Source: Chryseobacterium indologenes
GTDB lineage: Bacteria > Bacteroidota > Bacteroidia > Flavobacteriales > Weeksellaceae
NCBI RefSeq assembly: GCF_001295265.1
Contig: NZ_LJOD01000004.1
Span: 62,001 to 126,000, forward strand
Direction: 5' to 3'
DNA length: 64,000 nucleotides
In this document: piece after piece, positions 1 to 9,244 of the stretch
How the letters are laid out: the number at the start of each line of letters is the position of its first letter
Numbering within the stretch: the first letter of the stretch is position 1
Program-made: the position numbers and the translations under genes
The notes under the pieces: generated by a model
What the model was told of the DNA's origin: nothing
What the model saw: only the letters and a program-made list of their open reading frames with translations
The model's database searches: none

Positions 1-76
1 CAGTCATTAACAAATAAAATCCCCAAACTTTTACCCCTGCATAAAAGAAAATGGTTTAAGATTCTCTACTTATTTA

Positions 77-84
77 TAAATTTG
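77..84 (+). promoter_or_regulatory. -7 promoter element of the GH3-family gene
   Basis: TAAATTTG matches the Bacteroidota sigma-A -7 consensus TAnnTTTG. Only four bases separate it from the ATG at 89, so the transcript is probably leaderless. No good -33 TTTG is present at the expected spacing. Confidence 0.6.
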
Positions 85-88
85 GACC

Positions 89-1588
89 ATGTTAAACTTC
101 ATCAAGAAAAATGCTGCATTGATCTGGGCAAAAAAACACGTCCGGAAAACTGAAGAATTCAAGAAAAATGCTGAACAGAACCAGGAGGCTCTGCTTCTCT
201 CTCTTGTAAAAACGGCTCAGAAAACGCTTTTCGGGCGGGAGCATGATTTTGAAAATATTCATTCGGTGCAGGAATTCCAGAAAAGAGTTCCCATTGCAGA
301 TTATGAAGATTTAAAACCCTATATCGAAAGGGTAAAAAGGGGGCAGGCCAATATCCTGTGGACTGAAACTCCTGAGTATTTTGCCAAAACATCAGGTACA
401 ACTTCAGGTTCAAAATACATTCCTATTTCCAAAGAAGGAATGCCTTTTCAGATTGCGGGTGCCCAGAGTGCTCTTTTCCATTATATTGCCCAAAAGAATA
501 ACGCCGATTTCGTTAAGGGAAAAATGATCTTCCTCCAGGGAAGTCCTGAGCTGGAAGAGGTTTTCGGAATAAAAACCGGTCGTCTTTCCGGTATTGTTGC
601 CCACCATATTCCGGGCTATCTTCAGAAGAACCGTCTTCCCAGCTGGGAAACCAATATCATGGAAGACTGGGAAGCCAAGGTAGACAAAATCATTGAGGAA
701 ACAGAGAAGGAAGACATGACGCTAATCTCCGGCATTCCGCCGTGGCTGGTGATGTACTTTGAAAAACTGACTGAAAAACATGGTAAAAAGATCAAACAGC
801 TTTTTCCTAATTTACAGCTAATCGTAACAGGAGGAGTTAATTACGAGCCTTACCGGGATAAAATGGAAGATCTGCTGGGCGGAAAGGTAGATACTATACA
901 GACATTCCCCGCCTCTGAAGGATTTTTTGCCTTTCAGGATGATTACACAAAGGAAGGCTTACTTCTTTTAACCAACCATGGAATTTTTTATGAATTTGTT
1001 CCATTGGAAGAATACGGAAAACCCGGTGCACGACGGTTAACGTTAAAAGAGATTGAGCTCCATAAGGATTATGCTCTTATCCTGACCACCAATTCCGGTC
1101 TTTGGGCCTATTCTATTGGGGATGTAGTAAGATTCATCAGCAAAGATCCTTACAGAATTCTGGTAAGTGGCAGAACCAAGCATTTCACGTCTGCTTTCGG
1201 AGAGCATGTTATCGCTTTTGAAGTAGAGGAAGCGATGAAAGCAGCTTTGGAGAGGTTTTCCGCACAAATTACAGAATTTCATCTTGCCCCACAGGTAAAT
1301 CCTGATGAAGGTCTTCCTTATCATGAATGGCTGATAGAATTTGAAAAAGAGCCTGAAAATATGGATCTTTTCAGAAGCGAGCTTGATGATCAGCTCCGGA
1401 AACGCAATACTTATTACGATGATCTGATTACCGGAAACATCCTGCAGAAACTTCAGATCACAAAACTGAAGAAAAATGCCTTTCATGAATATGCCAGATC
1501 TCAGGGGAAACTGGGCGGGCAAAATAAAATCCCGAGGCTTGCCAATGACCGGAAAATTGCAGATCAGTTAGAACTTCATAAATTTTAA
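89..1588 (+). CDS. GH3-family acyl-adenylate-forming protein
   Basis: A 499-residue cytoplasmic protein of the GH3 (auxin-responsive promoter) family in the ANL adenylate-forming superfamily. The Ser/Thr/Gly-rich ATP-binding loop TSGTTSGSK lies at residues 101-109, and a conserved YSIGDVVRF-type segment lies in the second half. Plant GH3 enzymes adenylate a carboxylic acid and pass it to an amino acid. Bacterial GH3 proteins are common in Bacteroidota, but their substrate is mostly unknown, so acid-amido synthetase activity is an inference. The length is close to the usual size and no truncation is seen. The ATG at 89 directly follows a TAnnTTTG promoter, which fixes the start. The gene appears monocistronic, with a separate promoter for the next gene. 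Confidence 0.85.
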   Translation: MLNFIKKNAALIWAKKHVRKTEEFKKNAEQNQEALLLSLVKTAQKTLFGREHDFENIHSVQEFQKRVPIADYEDLKPYIERVKRGQANILWTETPEYFAKTSGTTSGSKYIPISKEGMPFQIAGAQSALFHYIAQKNNADFVKGKMIFLQGSPELEEVFGIKTGRLSGIVAHHIPGYLQKNRLPSWETNIMEDWEAKVDKIIEETEKEDMTLISGIPPWLVMYFEKLTEKHGKKIKQLFPNLQLIVTGGVNYEPYRDKMEDLLGGKVDTIQTFPASEGFFAFQDDYTKEGLLLLTNHGIFYEFVPLEEYGKPGARRLTLKEIELHKDYALILTTNSGLWAYSIGDVVRFISKDPYRILVSGRTKHFTSAFGEHVIAFEVEEAMKAALERFSAQITEFHLAPQVNPDEGLPYHEWLIEFEKEPENMDLFRSELDDQLRKRNTYYDDLITGNILQKLQITKLKKNAFHEYARSQGKLGGQNKIPRLANDRKIADQLELHKF

Positions 1589-1631
1589 AGATATTTTTTC
1601 AATTCCAAAAACGTATATTGGAAAAAAATTA

Positions 1632-1639
1632 TAAATTTG
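1632..1639 (+). promoter_or_regulatory. -7 promoter element of the small lipoprotein gene
   Basis: TAAATTTG, a full match to TAnnTTTG, lies 18 bases ahead of the ATG at 1658. The AT-rich leader gives the next gene its own promoter. Confidence 0.5.
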
Positions 1640-1657
1640 AAAAATTAAAAAATAATA

Positions 1658-2020
1658 ATGAGAGCATCTGTACTTTTAAAATCAGCTTTATTAACCTCTT
1701 TATTTGTCATCTCCTCTTGTGCTACTACAAAGTACAGTGATGATATTTCAAAAAATAACTACTCTAATCTGGAAGCCGGAAGAATGTATATCGTTACTAT
1801 GAAAGACGGTTCCCCAAAACAGAAAATGCTCTTTAGAAATGTAGACGGGGATAATCTTATCGGAACTGCCGGCAAGAAAGACAGTACAGAAGTAATTATT
1901 CCAAAATCTAATGTAGCTGCAGTGAAAGACAGATCCAAAGCCAGAGTAACAGCTGGTGCCACTGTAATTGGTGCTGCAGGTGTAGCCGCCATTGTGATCA
2001 GTTCTCTGAGAGCAGACTAA
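1658..2020 (+). CDS. small putative lipoprotein of unknown function
   Basis: A 120-residue protein. Residues 1-20 form a signal peptide ending in a lipobox with Cys21 (ISSC), so it should be lipidated and anchored in the envelope. The middle (about residues 40-85) is a short beta-rich stretch reading like a small barrel: 'MYIVTMKDGS...NLIGTAGKKDSTEVIIPKS'. The last 25 residues form a Gly/Ala/Val-rich hydrophobic segment that could be membrane-embedded or pack inside an assembly. I do not recognise a family. It has its own promoter and is followed by an AT-rich gap, so the neighbours give no functional hint. Confidence 0.75.
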   Translation: MRASVLLKSALLTSLFVISSCATTKYSDDISKNNYSNLEAGRMYIVTMKDGSPKQKMLFRNVDGDNLIGTAGKKDSTEVIIPKSNVAAVKDRSKARVTAGATVIGAAGVAAIVISSLRAD

Positions 2021-2102
2021 AATAGATTTTATCTTTCAGAACTTATTTGATTTATCATTTAAAAAACAAATATACAAACAGCCTTAAATAAATATTTAGG
2101 GC

Positions 2103-2110
2103 TATTTTTG
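2103..2110 (+). promoter_or_regulatory. -7 promoter element of the MFS gene
   Basis: TATTTTTG matches TAnnTTTG. It overlaps an in-frame TTG at 2108 and lies three bases ahead of the ATG at 2114. The TTG is therefore unlikely to be the start, and the transcript is probably leaderless. Confidence 0.55.
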
Positions 2111-2113
2111 TGC

Positions 2114-3349
2114 ATGATTTCTTTTACTCCGTTAAAAACATTAGAAAATATTGAATTCAGGAATCTTCTTACGGGAAGATTTTTTATTGTTTTAGCTTTC
2201 AGGATGCTTGCTACTTTATTAGGGTGGTGGGTATATCAGCTCACTAAAGATCCGTTTTCAATAGGACTGATAGGTCTATCGGAGGTAATTCCTGCAGTAA
2301 GCTGTGCTTTATACGCAGGCCACGTCATTGACATGAATGAAAAAAAGAGATTACTGCTTATCTGCAACTATGCTTATATTTTTCTGATCGGACTGCTGCT
2401 AATTCCAGCTTTTCTCAATGTACAGATGCATTTTAACGGGCATCAGATTACCTACTTCATCTATGGTGTCATCTTCTTTACGGGCATTGCGCGGGCTTTT
2501 ATAGGACCTATTGTACCTTCTATGATCCCGAAGATTGTGAAAAAAGAAAATCTCCCGAATGCGGTTACACTGAATCAGGCTACATTTCTGATCTCTTCTG
2601 TATGCGGACATGCTGCAGGCGGGCTTCTTATTGGATATTTCGGAGTAAAATGGACATTGGTAGTCATCCTTTCTCTGATATTTGTTGCATCGCTTTTCTT
2701 CTGGCAGCTGAACAAACAGTACTCAGAATACAAAAAGGAAATGGTAAATGTTGTTGACAGCATGCGTGAAGGAATTTCTTATATTTTCAAAACGAAAGAA
2801 ATTTTAGGCGCGTTATGCCTTGATATGTTTGCTGTACTTTTTGGCGGCGCCGTTGCCATGATTCCTGTTTTTGCCACTGATATACTGGATGCCGGAGCGG
2901 AAGGCTTCGGATTACTGAACGCGGCCTCTGATATTGGCTCTATGTGTATCATTACTCTTCTTTCTCTTGTTCCTTTACGTAAAAACCAGGGAAAAATCCT
3001 TCTTGCAGTGGTTACCGGATTCGGGCTTTGCATTATTGGTTTCGGGCTTTCTAAACTTTATTGGCTGTCATTTATGTTTTTAGTGATGAGCGGAATGCTT
3101 GATGGTATTTCTGTTGTCATCCGCGGAACGATTGTACAGCTTAAAACTCCTGACCATATCCGGGGACGGGTTCTGAGTGTCAATTCAATTTTCATTATGT
3201 CCAGCAATGAAATGGGCCAGTTTGAAAGCGGTCTGATGGCTAAGCTGATGGGTGTTGTACGGTCTGTTGTATTTGGAGGAAGCATGACTGTTCTGATTGC
3301 TTTACTCGTAGGGAGCACCAATCCTAAGCTGAGAAAAATGCAGTATTAA
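2114..3349 (+). CDS. MFS transporter
   Basis: A 411-residue inner-membrane protein with about twelve hydrophobic segments, an organisation typical of the major facilitator superfamily. The N-terminal half shows the loop 'GHVIDMNEKKRLL' after the second/third helix, matching the MFS motif-A region (G-x3-D-x2-x-R/K). The family of H+-driven drug exporters close to MFS_3/enterobactin-exporter type proteins is the nearest resemblance, so efflux of a small molecule is inferred and the substrate is unknown. The ATG at 2114 is preferred over the TTG at 2108, which lies within the promoter. The gene ends before a 490-base non-coding stretch and has no obvious operon partner. Confidence 0.85.
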   Translation: MISFTPLKTLENIEFRNLLTGRFFIVLAFRMLATLLGWWVYQLTKDPFSIGLIGLSEVIPAVSCALYAGHVIDMNEKKRLLLICNYAYIFLIGLLLIPAFLNVQMHFNGHQITYFIYGVIFFTGIARAFIGPIVPSMIPKIVKKENLPNAVTLNQATFLISSVCGHAAGGLLIGYFGVKWTLVVILSLIFVASLFFWQLNKQYSEYKKEMVNVVDSMREGISYIFKTKEILGALCLDMFAVLFGGAVAMIPVFATDILDAGAEGFGLLNAASDIGSMCIITLLSLVPLRKNQGKILLAVVTGFGLCIIGFGLSKLYWLSFMFLVMSGMLDGISVVIRGTIVQLKTPDHIRGRVLSVNSIFIMSSNEMGQFESGLMAKLMGVVRSVVFGGSMTVLIALLVGSTNPKLRKMQY

Positions 3350-3841
3350 TTTTTCAGCAGCCAATATAATTTCCTTCTTTTAAACCAGAACGGAATTCAG
3401 AAGAAAATCGCTTTAATTTTCCTCTTAACGTAAATACAATTCATCTGCGAACATTTAATCTTCCTGTACTTCAATAGGAGGAGACATTCATATTACTAAA
3501 ATTCAACGATAATTAAAAAAAGATTAAAATGATAAACAATTGATAATCAAACAGTGTTTTTTAGGTATATTTGATTGTTAAAAATTCATTTTAATAAAAA
3601 TACCATACCGGAACAGCTCATTCTCTTTGGTATTTATTTGTCCTGTTTTTAAAGCAGCAATGTTATTCATGTATTATGAAGAATACCAAAGCTGCAGCAT
3701 TATACAGATCAATGAATATCAATGACTGATTAATATTCAGGAAATTTCCAATAGTTCATCAGGCTATTTGAAAATGTAATCTGTAAAAACAGGCCTACAA
3801 TTATTGGAACGATATGAATTAACATTTTTAAATGATCACAT
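3350..3841. other. 492-base non-coding stretch upstream of the first T9SS protein
   Basis: No plausible gene is seen. It holds a TAnnTTTG match (TATATTTG, 3566-3573), which would give a leader of about 270 bases to the gene at 3842. There is also an 8-base inverted repeat, AAATACCA at 3598-3605 with TGGTATTT at 3628-3635, that could fold in that leader. The promoter is embedded in TTAGGTATATT, a string that recurs ahead of another gene of this array (13668). Confidence 0.35.
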
Positions 3842-5932
3842 ATGAAAAAAACTCTATTCTTTTTAATTTTATTTTTATCCAGGCTCTTTTACGCTCAGCA
3901 GGACTGCATTACCGCGATGACCGTTTGTGGGAATTCCAATATTTCCTATATTCCAAGCGGGCCTGGAGTTCAGGAGCTGCCGGATGGAAGTTGCGGTCTC
4001 TACGAAGAAAAATATTCCGTATGGTATAAATTCACCATTGCAACAGGAGGTACATTAACTTTCGTAATCACTCCTTTACAAACTACCGCTACGGATTATG
4101 ACTTTTATGTATGGGGACCTAATGTAACATGTGCTAACAAAGGAAACAGTATCAGATGTAACACGTTGTATACCACTGGTGCTACAGGCCTTAATATGAC
4201 CACTACTTTTCCTTTTGCTGGTTTTGGTACAGGAAACGGAGGCGACTGGGTAAGATACATGGATGTGCTGCCTGGAGAAACATATTACCTTCTGGTGAAC
4301 AATTACAGTTCCAACACAAACGGATTTTCATTGACATGGGGAGGAACAGCAACCCTGGCTTCACCTTTCAACGATCCGGCAATTACACCTCATCCGTTTG
4401 TACCTCCGGGAGTTCCTTCGGTTAATCCGGCCAACCCGCCAGAGGTAATTATCTGTACAAATCCAGCCGTTTTTGATTTTTCAACTTTAACACCAGGAAT
4501 CGTAAACGGTAACTCTAATTTCGTTGTCACCTATCACACCAGCCAGAACGAGGCTCTTTCCGGAAACAATCCTATTCTGACACCGCAAACAGTAAACACT
4601 ACCGGAGTTTATTATTACAGCATTCATTATGAAGACCCGACCAACCCCAATAACCCGATAAATTCCTGTCGGCAGACCGGTAAGTTCAAATTTAAAAACG
4701 GAAGTATTGTTGCCACAGATGCTACTTTAACCATGTGTAATAATAACGGGGCAGGAACGGCGGTTTTCAACCTGACAACAGCCAACGTATATAACGATCC
4801 GGCGGGTACAGCTATAAAAAAATATTACCCGACCATGGCAGACCTGAATGCCGGCACAAATGAAATCACCAACCCTTATGCTTACCTTTCATCAACAAAT
4901 GTTGTTTATGTACTGGTAACAACTCCGGAAGGATGTTCCGCAATAGCTAAGATCAACTTAAATCTCTATGCTGTAGTTGCCGTAAACGATGCAAGTCTGA
5001 GATCCTGTTTTATAGAATCTAATCCTGCAACCGCTTCATTTAATCTTACCAATGCAACAGTAACTACACAAACCGGTACAACGAAAAGATATTTCCCATC
5101 ATTAACTGATGCAGAAAACGCAACCAATGAAATTTTAACACCTCTTACGTACATTGCTCCAAGCGGTGTAATCTATGTAAGGGTAACAGACGCCCGAGGC
5201 TGTTATTCAATTGCTAAAGTGACATTAACGGTTATTGCTCCGGTAAAATCTAATGTTCTGGAGGACAAAATCATCTGTATTGAAGATAAAACCACCCTGG
5301 ATGCAGGACCCGGATTCACCAGCTATGAGTGGAGCACGGGAGCCACTACACAGTCTATCAGCAATGTGGGAGTAGGAACTTACTGGGTAAAGCTGAATAC
5401 AGCAGGATGTATCACTACACAGAATGTAAAAGTGTATGCTTCTGAACAGCCGGTAGTATCCAATATTGATATCAGCAGCAATACCATCAAAGTGAACGTA
5501 ATAGGAGGAACTCCGGCTTATAAATATTCTATTGATAACGTCAACTGGCAGGATTCCAATGTATTTACCAATTTAGCCAGAGGAGATCACAAAATCTACG
5601 TAAAAGATGCTTATGACTGCGACCCCATTGAAATAGGCGTAGTAGTACCTAACCTGGTGAATGTAATCACTCCAAACGGAGACGGCATCAATGATGTGAT
5701 AGATTATTCTGCTATGGCTGGTAAACAGAACCTTATATTCAGTATTTTTGACCGGTACGGAACAAAAATCCACCAAGCTGATAAAAACAATGGATACAAA
5801 TGGGACGGAACTGTAGCCGGTAAAAAGGTCCCTACCGGAACCTACTGGTACTCCGTAACCTGGAACGAAAACGACAAAAAGAATACTTCGTTTAAATTCT
5901 CAGGATGGGTGATGGTAAAAAACAGAGAATAA
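3842..5932 (+). CDS. T9SS type B sorted surface protein with PPC-like head
   Basis: A 696-residue secreted protein. Residues 1-18 are a signal peptide ending FYAQ. A Cys-containing beta-sandwich head (about 20-175) with 'FSVWYKF' and 'WGGTATL' motifs resembles pre-peptidase C-terminal or proprotein-convertase P-type sandwich domains. A Pro-rich linker follows. Next come beta-rich modules, including two homologous repeats of about 90 residues beginning at 292 (DATLTMC) and 383 (DASLRSC), each with a KKYYP or KRYFP motif and ending near GC-IAK. An Ig-like segment begins near 476 (IICIEDKTTLDAGPGF), and the CHU_C domain runs from about 603 to the end (NVITPNGDGIND to GWVMVKNRE). CHU_C is the established type B signal for export by the type IX secretion system. 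An adhesin or ligand-binding role is inferred. Its 3' 725 bases are almost identical to the gene at 7060. Confidence 0.88.
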   Translation: MKKTLFFLILFLSRLFYAQQDCITAMTVCGNSNISYIPSGPGVQELPDGSCGLYEEKYSVWYKFTIATGGTLTFVITPLQTTATDYDFYVWGPNVTCANKGNSIRCNTLYTTGATGLNMTTTFPFAGFGTGNGGDWVRYMDVLPGETYYLLVNNYSSNTNGFSLTWGGTATLASPFNDPAITPHPFVPPGVPSVNPANPPEVIICTNPAVFDFSTLTPGIVNGNSNFVVTYHTSQNEALSGNNPILTPQTVNTTGVYYYSIHYEDPTNPNNPINSCRQTGKFKFKNGSIVATDATLTMCNNNGAGTAVFNLTTANVYNDPAGTAIKKYYPTMADLNAGTNEITNPYAYLSSTNVVYVLVTTPEGCSAIAKINLNLYAVVAVNDASLRSCFIESNPATASFNLTNATVTTQTGTTKRYFPSLTDAENATNEILTPLTYIAPSGVIYVRVTDARGCYSIAKVTLTVIAPVKSNVLEDKIICIEDKTTLDAGPGFTSYEWSTGATTQSISNVGVGTYWVKLNTAGCITTQNVKVYASEQPVVSNIDISSNTIKVNVIGGTPAYKYSIDNVNWQDSNVFTNLARGDHKIYVKDAYDCDPIEIGVVVPNLVNVITPNGDGINDVIDYSAMAGKQNLIFSIFDRYGTKIHQADKNNGYKWDGTVAGKKVPTGTYWYSVTWNENDKKNTSFKFSGWVMVKNRE
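5208..5932 (+). repeat. 725-bp duplicated 3' segment, copy 1
   Basis: This segment lines up without any insertion or deletion with 8414-9138 and is nearly identical in DNA. Over the first roughly 260 bases I count only about four differences. It encodes the end of the last stalk repeat, the Ig-like segment and the CHU_C domain. The 5' halves of the two genes are clearly diverged. Confidence 0.85.
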
Positions 5933-5962
5933 TTTAATATTTAAATACCAGAGCTTATCAAT

Positions 5963-6000
5963 GAAAAGACTGCTTCAATGATGAGGCGGTCTTTTCGTTT
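5963..6000 (+). terminator. Rho-independent terminator after the first T9SS gene
   Basis: GAAAAGACTGC pairs with GCGGTCTTTTC around a loop of about 12 bases and is followed by a short T-rich run. It lies 30 bases after the stop codon at 5932. Confidence 0.7.
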
Positions 6001-6248
6001 AATTGATTTTCATAACACGTTGACAATATACTATTTCAGCATCAAACGGATCAGCCTCAATACGTTTTATCTATTACACAATAAATTATCAAAAAAAATG
6101 TTTTCATCTGTATAAAAAAGGGTGTTGATAATAAAAACAGAAATTCCCACACACCAATCCCAAGTTAGCAATATTAAAATATTAACCCTCAATACTCTTA
6201 TTTTATTAAATATATCACAAATTCTTTAATTTAATTTTAATAATTTTC

Positions 6249-6256
6249 TATATTTG
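6249..6256 (+). promoter_or_regulatory. -7 promoter element of the small secreted protein gene
   Basis: TATATTTG matches TAnnTTTG and contains an in-frame TTG at 6254, which is therefore not the start. The ATG at 6278 is 21 bases downstream. The 320 bases between 5933 and 6253 hold the preceding terminator and AT-rich DNA with no other feature that I can see. Confidence 0.55.
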
Positions 6257-6277
6257 CTTAATAAAAAATTCCCCTTT

Positions 6278-6883
6278 ATGAATAAACTTTTATTAATTTT
6301 AAGCTTTTTCATGGCTGGCACCTGGGCATCTGCCCAAACGTTTTCAGATCAGGCTTTACAGCAGTCTGCTTTGAAACTTAACAATGCCCAGTCAGAAACT
6401 GACTATGACTCTCTTTTCAAAATATTTTCAGAGGCTAAAACTTCTGAAAAGTGGCAGGCCAATTATTATGCTGCTGCAACCCTGTATCTGAAGACTGCTT
6501 TCCTTCTGGCAAATGCTCCCGACAAAAATCTTAGTGAATCTAACGAACTGGCGAATAAATTTGCAGCTCAGGCTCTGGCATCTGAAAAGAACAATGGAGA
6601 AATCAATACTCTTTTGGGACTCATCCATTTTCAGAAATTCAGAATAAAAACAGCTACAGACCCTCAAAAGGAGCTAAAAACTGTTACAGGATATATGAAA
6701 AAAGCAGAAACGGTTTTAAAAAACAGTCCGAGGCTCACATTCTTAAAAGCAGAACTGGCTGAAAGATCAGGCAACAAAACCGAAGCTGTTAAATTACTTC
6801 AGAAAGCAACAGCAGAATTCAATACTTCAAACTCTTCTACCGGCAGTCCAAACTGGGGCAGGCAGTTATTTGAAGCAAAATAA
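6278..6883 (+). CDS. small secreted helical (TPR-like) protein
   Basis: A 201-residue protein with a signal peptide (about residues 1-20, ending WASAQ) and an all-helical mature part. The helices alternate in the way of tetratricopeptide repeats, for example 'NYYAAATLYLKTAFLLANAPDK' split over two helices, then 'ETVLKNSPRLTFLKAELAERSGNKTEAVKLLQKA' as a clear TPR-like hairpin. It is probably periplasmic or outer-membrane associated and may be a protein-interaction scaffold. I do not recognise a named family. It lies between two members of the T9SS array, but with its own promoter and on a separate transcript, so a link to that array is only suggested by position. Confidence 0.75.
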   Translation: MNKLLLILSFFMAGTWASAQTFSDQALQQSALKLNNAQSETDYDSLFKIFSEAKTSEKWQANYYAAATLYLKTAFLLANAPDKNLSESNELANKFAAQALASEKNNGEINTLLGLIHFQKFRIKTATDPQKELKTVTGYMKKAETVLKNSPRLTFLKAELAERSGNKTEAVKLLQKATAEFNTSNSSTGSPNWGRQLFEAK

Positions 6884-7059
6884 TAATAAAATGATTGTAA
6901 GGACGCAAAAAGCAGGGCTCTTGCTATTTTTGGTTTCATTACCTTGAGGATTTCAGGGTATACAATATACCTACAATATTTCTTTAAAAATAACAAGCAC
7001 AGCAGCATTCCTTTCGAAATTAAACAGTTTTAAATATTTGTTTTTTTAAATCCCCCTTT

Positions 7060-9138
7060 ATGAAAAAAGCATTATTCATTTTCTTAATTATATTTTCGCA
7101 TATCCTATATGCACAGTCAGACTGTACCTCTGCAATGGCAGTCTGTGGAAACTCCAATATTTCATACACCCCAAGCGGCCATGGAGATATCGAAGAAGAG
7201 CTGGGAGGATGTCTGTCTGTAGATGAGACATTTTCTGTATGGTATTCTTTTACTGTAGAGACCGGCGGAACCCTAACCTTTGAAATTGTCCCTAATAATC
7301 AGGGAGATGATTATGATTTCGGGGTATATGGCCCTAATAAGCCGTGTGGTAATTTAGGAGGACCTATCCGTTGTTCATATTCAGGAACCAGCGGTAATAC
7401 CGGTCTTAGTATGACAGCCACTGATACTACAGAAGGTGCCGGCGGAGACAAATGGGTTAAATACCTTGACGTGCTTCCGGGACAGACTTATTATATCGTT
7501 ATCAATAACCACAGGGAAACAGCTGACGGCTTCCAGCTTTCATGGGGAGGAACAGCCACCCTGTCTTCTCCGTTCACAGACCCTAATGTACAGCCATATC
7601 CGTTTAATCCACCAGGACTTCCAGCGGCAAATCCGGCTGACCCGAGAGAAGTAATTATTTGTACTAATCCTACGGTTTTCGATTTCTCAACATTGTCAAC
7701 AGGAATTCTTAATGGTAACCCGAACTTCAGAATTACTTACCATACAAGCCAGAATGATGCATTAATAGAAAATAATGCTATTACTACCCCTATTACTGTA
7801 AATACAACAAGTATTTACTATTACAGTATCAGTTATACCGATCCTACGAATCCGGCCAACCCAATTAATAAATGCAGGCAAACCGGTAAGTTCAAATTTA
7901 AAGACGGAACTATTGTTGCTACAGATGCCACCCTTACTCAGTGTAACAACAATAATGCAGGTACTGCAACCTATGACCTGACTACAGCAAATGTATTCGG
8001 AGATCCAACTGCAACCAAGAAGTACTACCCTACGATGTTCGACCTGAATGCCGGCACGAATGAAATCACAGGTACTTCTCTGGCCCAGTTTGTTTCTGCT
8101 GAAGGAAAAATTTTCGTAAAAGTAATTTCTCAATTTGGATGTATTGATGTTGCGGAGATCACACTTAAATTCCATCCGGTTGTTACAGTAACCGATGCTT
8201 CTTTAAGAACATGTTTCCTTGAAAGCAATCCTTCTCTTGGAGTATTCAATCTTACTAACGCAACAGTAACCACTGTAACCGGTGCTACTAAAAAATATTA
8301 TCCTTCACTTACGGATGCAATAGATGGCACTAATGAGATTTTAGCTCCTCTTACCTACACAGCCCCAAGTGGCCTAGTCTATGTAAAAGTATTTAACAAT
8401 CAGGGTTGTTATGCAATTGCTAAAGTGACATTAACGGTTATTGCTCCGGTAAAATCTAATGTTCTGGAGGACAAAATCATCTGTATTGAAGATAAAACCA
8501 CTCTGGATGCAGGGCCCGGATTCACCAGCTATGAGTGGAGCACGGGAGCCACTACACAGTCTATCAGCAATGTGGGAGTAGGAACTTACTGGGTGAAGCT
8601 GAATACTGCAGGATGTATCACTACACAGAATGTAAAAGTGTATGCTTCTGAACAGCCGGTAGTATCCAATATTGATATCGCCAGCAATACCATTACAGTG
8701 AACGTAATAGGAGGAACCCCGGCCTATCAATACTCTATAGATAATGTTAACTGGCAGGATTCCAATATATTTACCAATTTAGCCAGAGGAGATCACAAAA
8801 TCTATGTAAAAGATGCTTATAATTGTGACCCCATTGAAATAGGCGTAGTAGTACCTAACCTGGTGAATGTAATCACTCCAAACGGAGACGGTATCAATGA
8901 TGTGATAGATTATTCTGCTATGGCTGGTAAACAGAACCTTATATTCAGTATCTTTGACCGGTACGGAACAAAAATCCACCAGGCCGACAAAACAAACGGA
9001 TATAAATGGGACGGAACCGTAGCAGGGGTGAAAATCCCTACCGGAACCTACTGGTACTCTGTAACCTGGAATGAAAACGACAAAAAGAATACTTCGTTTA
9101 AATTCTCAGGATGGGTAATGGTGAAAAACAGAGAATAA
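7060..9138 (+). CDS. T9SS type B sorted surface protein with PPC-like head
   Basis: A 692-residue paralogue of the product of the gene at 3842. It has a signal peptide (1-18, ending YAQ), then a Cys-rich beta-sandwich head (about 20-170) containing 'FSVWYSF' and 'YDFGVYGPN', then a Pro-rich linker. The stalk has tandem modules with KKYYP motifs, an Ig-like segment with 'YEWSTGATTQ', and a CHU_C type B sorting domain from about residue 599. The head is diverged from its neighbours, while the last 240 residues are almost the same as in the 3842 product. The second stalk repeat (DASLRTC onward) is instead most like that of the lectin-headed protein at 16249, so the gene is a mosaic. It is expected to be exported by T9SS and held at the cell surface. 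The ligand is unknown. Confidence 0.88.
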   Translation: MKKALFIFLIIFSHILYAQSDCTSAMAVCGNSNISYTPSGHGDIEEELGGCLSVDETFSVWYSFTVETGGTLTFEIVPNNQGDDYDFGVYGPNKPCGNLGGPIRCSYSGTSGNTGLSMTATDTTEGAGGDKWVKYLDVLPGQTYYIVINNHRETADGFQLSWGGTATLSSPFTDPNVQPYPFNPPGLPAANPADPREVIICTNPTVFDFSTLSTGILNGNPNFRITYHTSQNDALIENNAITTPITVNTTSIYYYSISYTDPTNPANPINKCRQTGKFKFKDGTIVATDATLTQCNNNNAGTATYDLTTANVFGDPTATKKYYPTMFDLNAGTNEITGTSLAQFVSAEGKIFVKVISQFGCIDVAEITLKFHPVVTVTDASLRTCFLESNPSLGVFNLTNATVTTVTGATKKYYPSLTDAIDGTNEILAPLTYTAPSGLVYVKVFNNQGCYAIAKVTLTVIAPVKSNVLEDKIICIEDKTTLDAGPGFTSYEWSTGATTQSISNVGVGTYWVKLNTAGCITTQNVKVYASEQPVVSNIDIASNTITVNVIGGTPAYQYSIDNVNWQDSNIFTNLARGDHKIYVKDAYNCDPIEIGVVVPNLVNVITPNGDGINDVIDYSAMAGKQNLIFSIFDRYGTKIHQADKTNGYKWDGTVAGVKIPTGTYWYSVTWNENDKKNTSFKFSGWVMVKNRE
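8414..9138 (+). repeat. 725-bp duplicated 3' segment, copy 2
   Basis: This is the partner of 5208-5932 at a constant offset of 3206 bases, with both ends in register and both copies ending at the stop codon. Most of the few differences are at third codon positions. Confidence 0.85.
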
Positions 9139-9155
9139 GTCTTTGATAAAAACAT

Positions 9156-9184
9156 AAAAACCGCTCTACGGGGCGGTTTTTTTT
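9156..9184 (+). terminator. Rho-independent terminator after the second T9SS gene
   Basis: AAAAACCGC pairs with GCGGTTTTT around an 8-base loop and is followed by a continuous T run. Confidence 0.85.
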
Positions 9185-9244
9185 AACATAAATGCTGGAT
9201 TAAATAATTTGTTTAACTTGTTTCATTAAAAAAATCGTTTAAAA

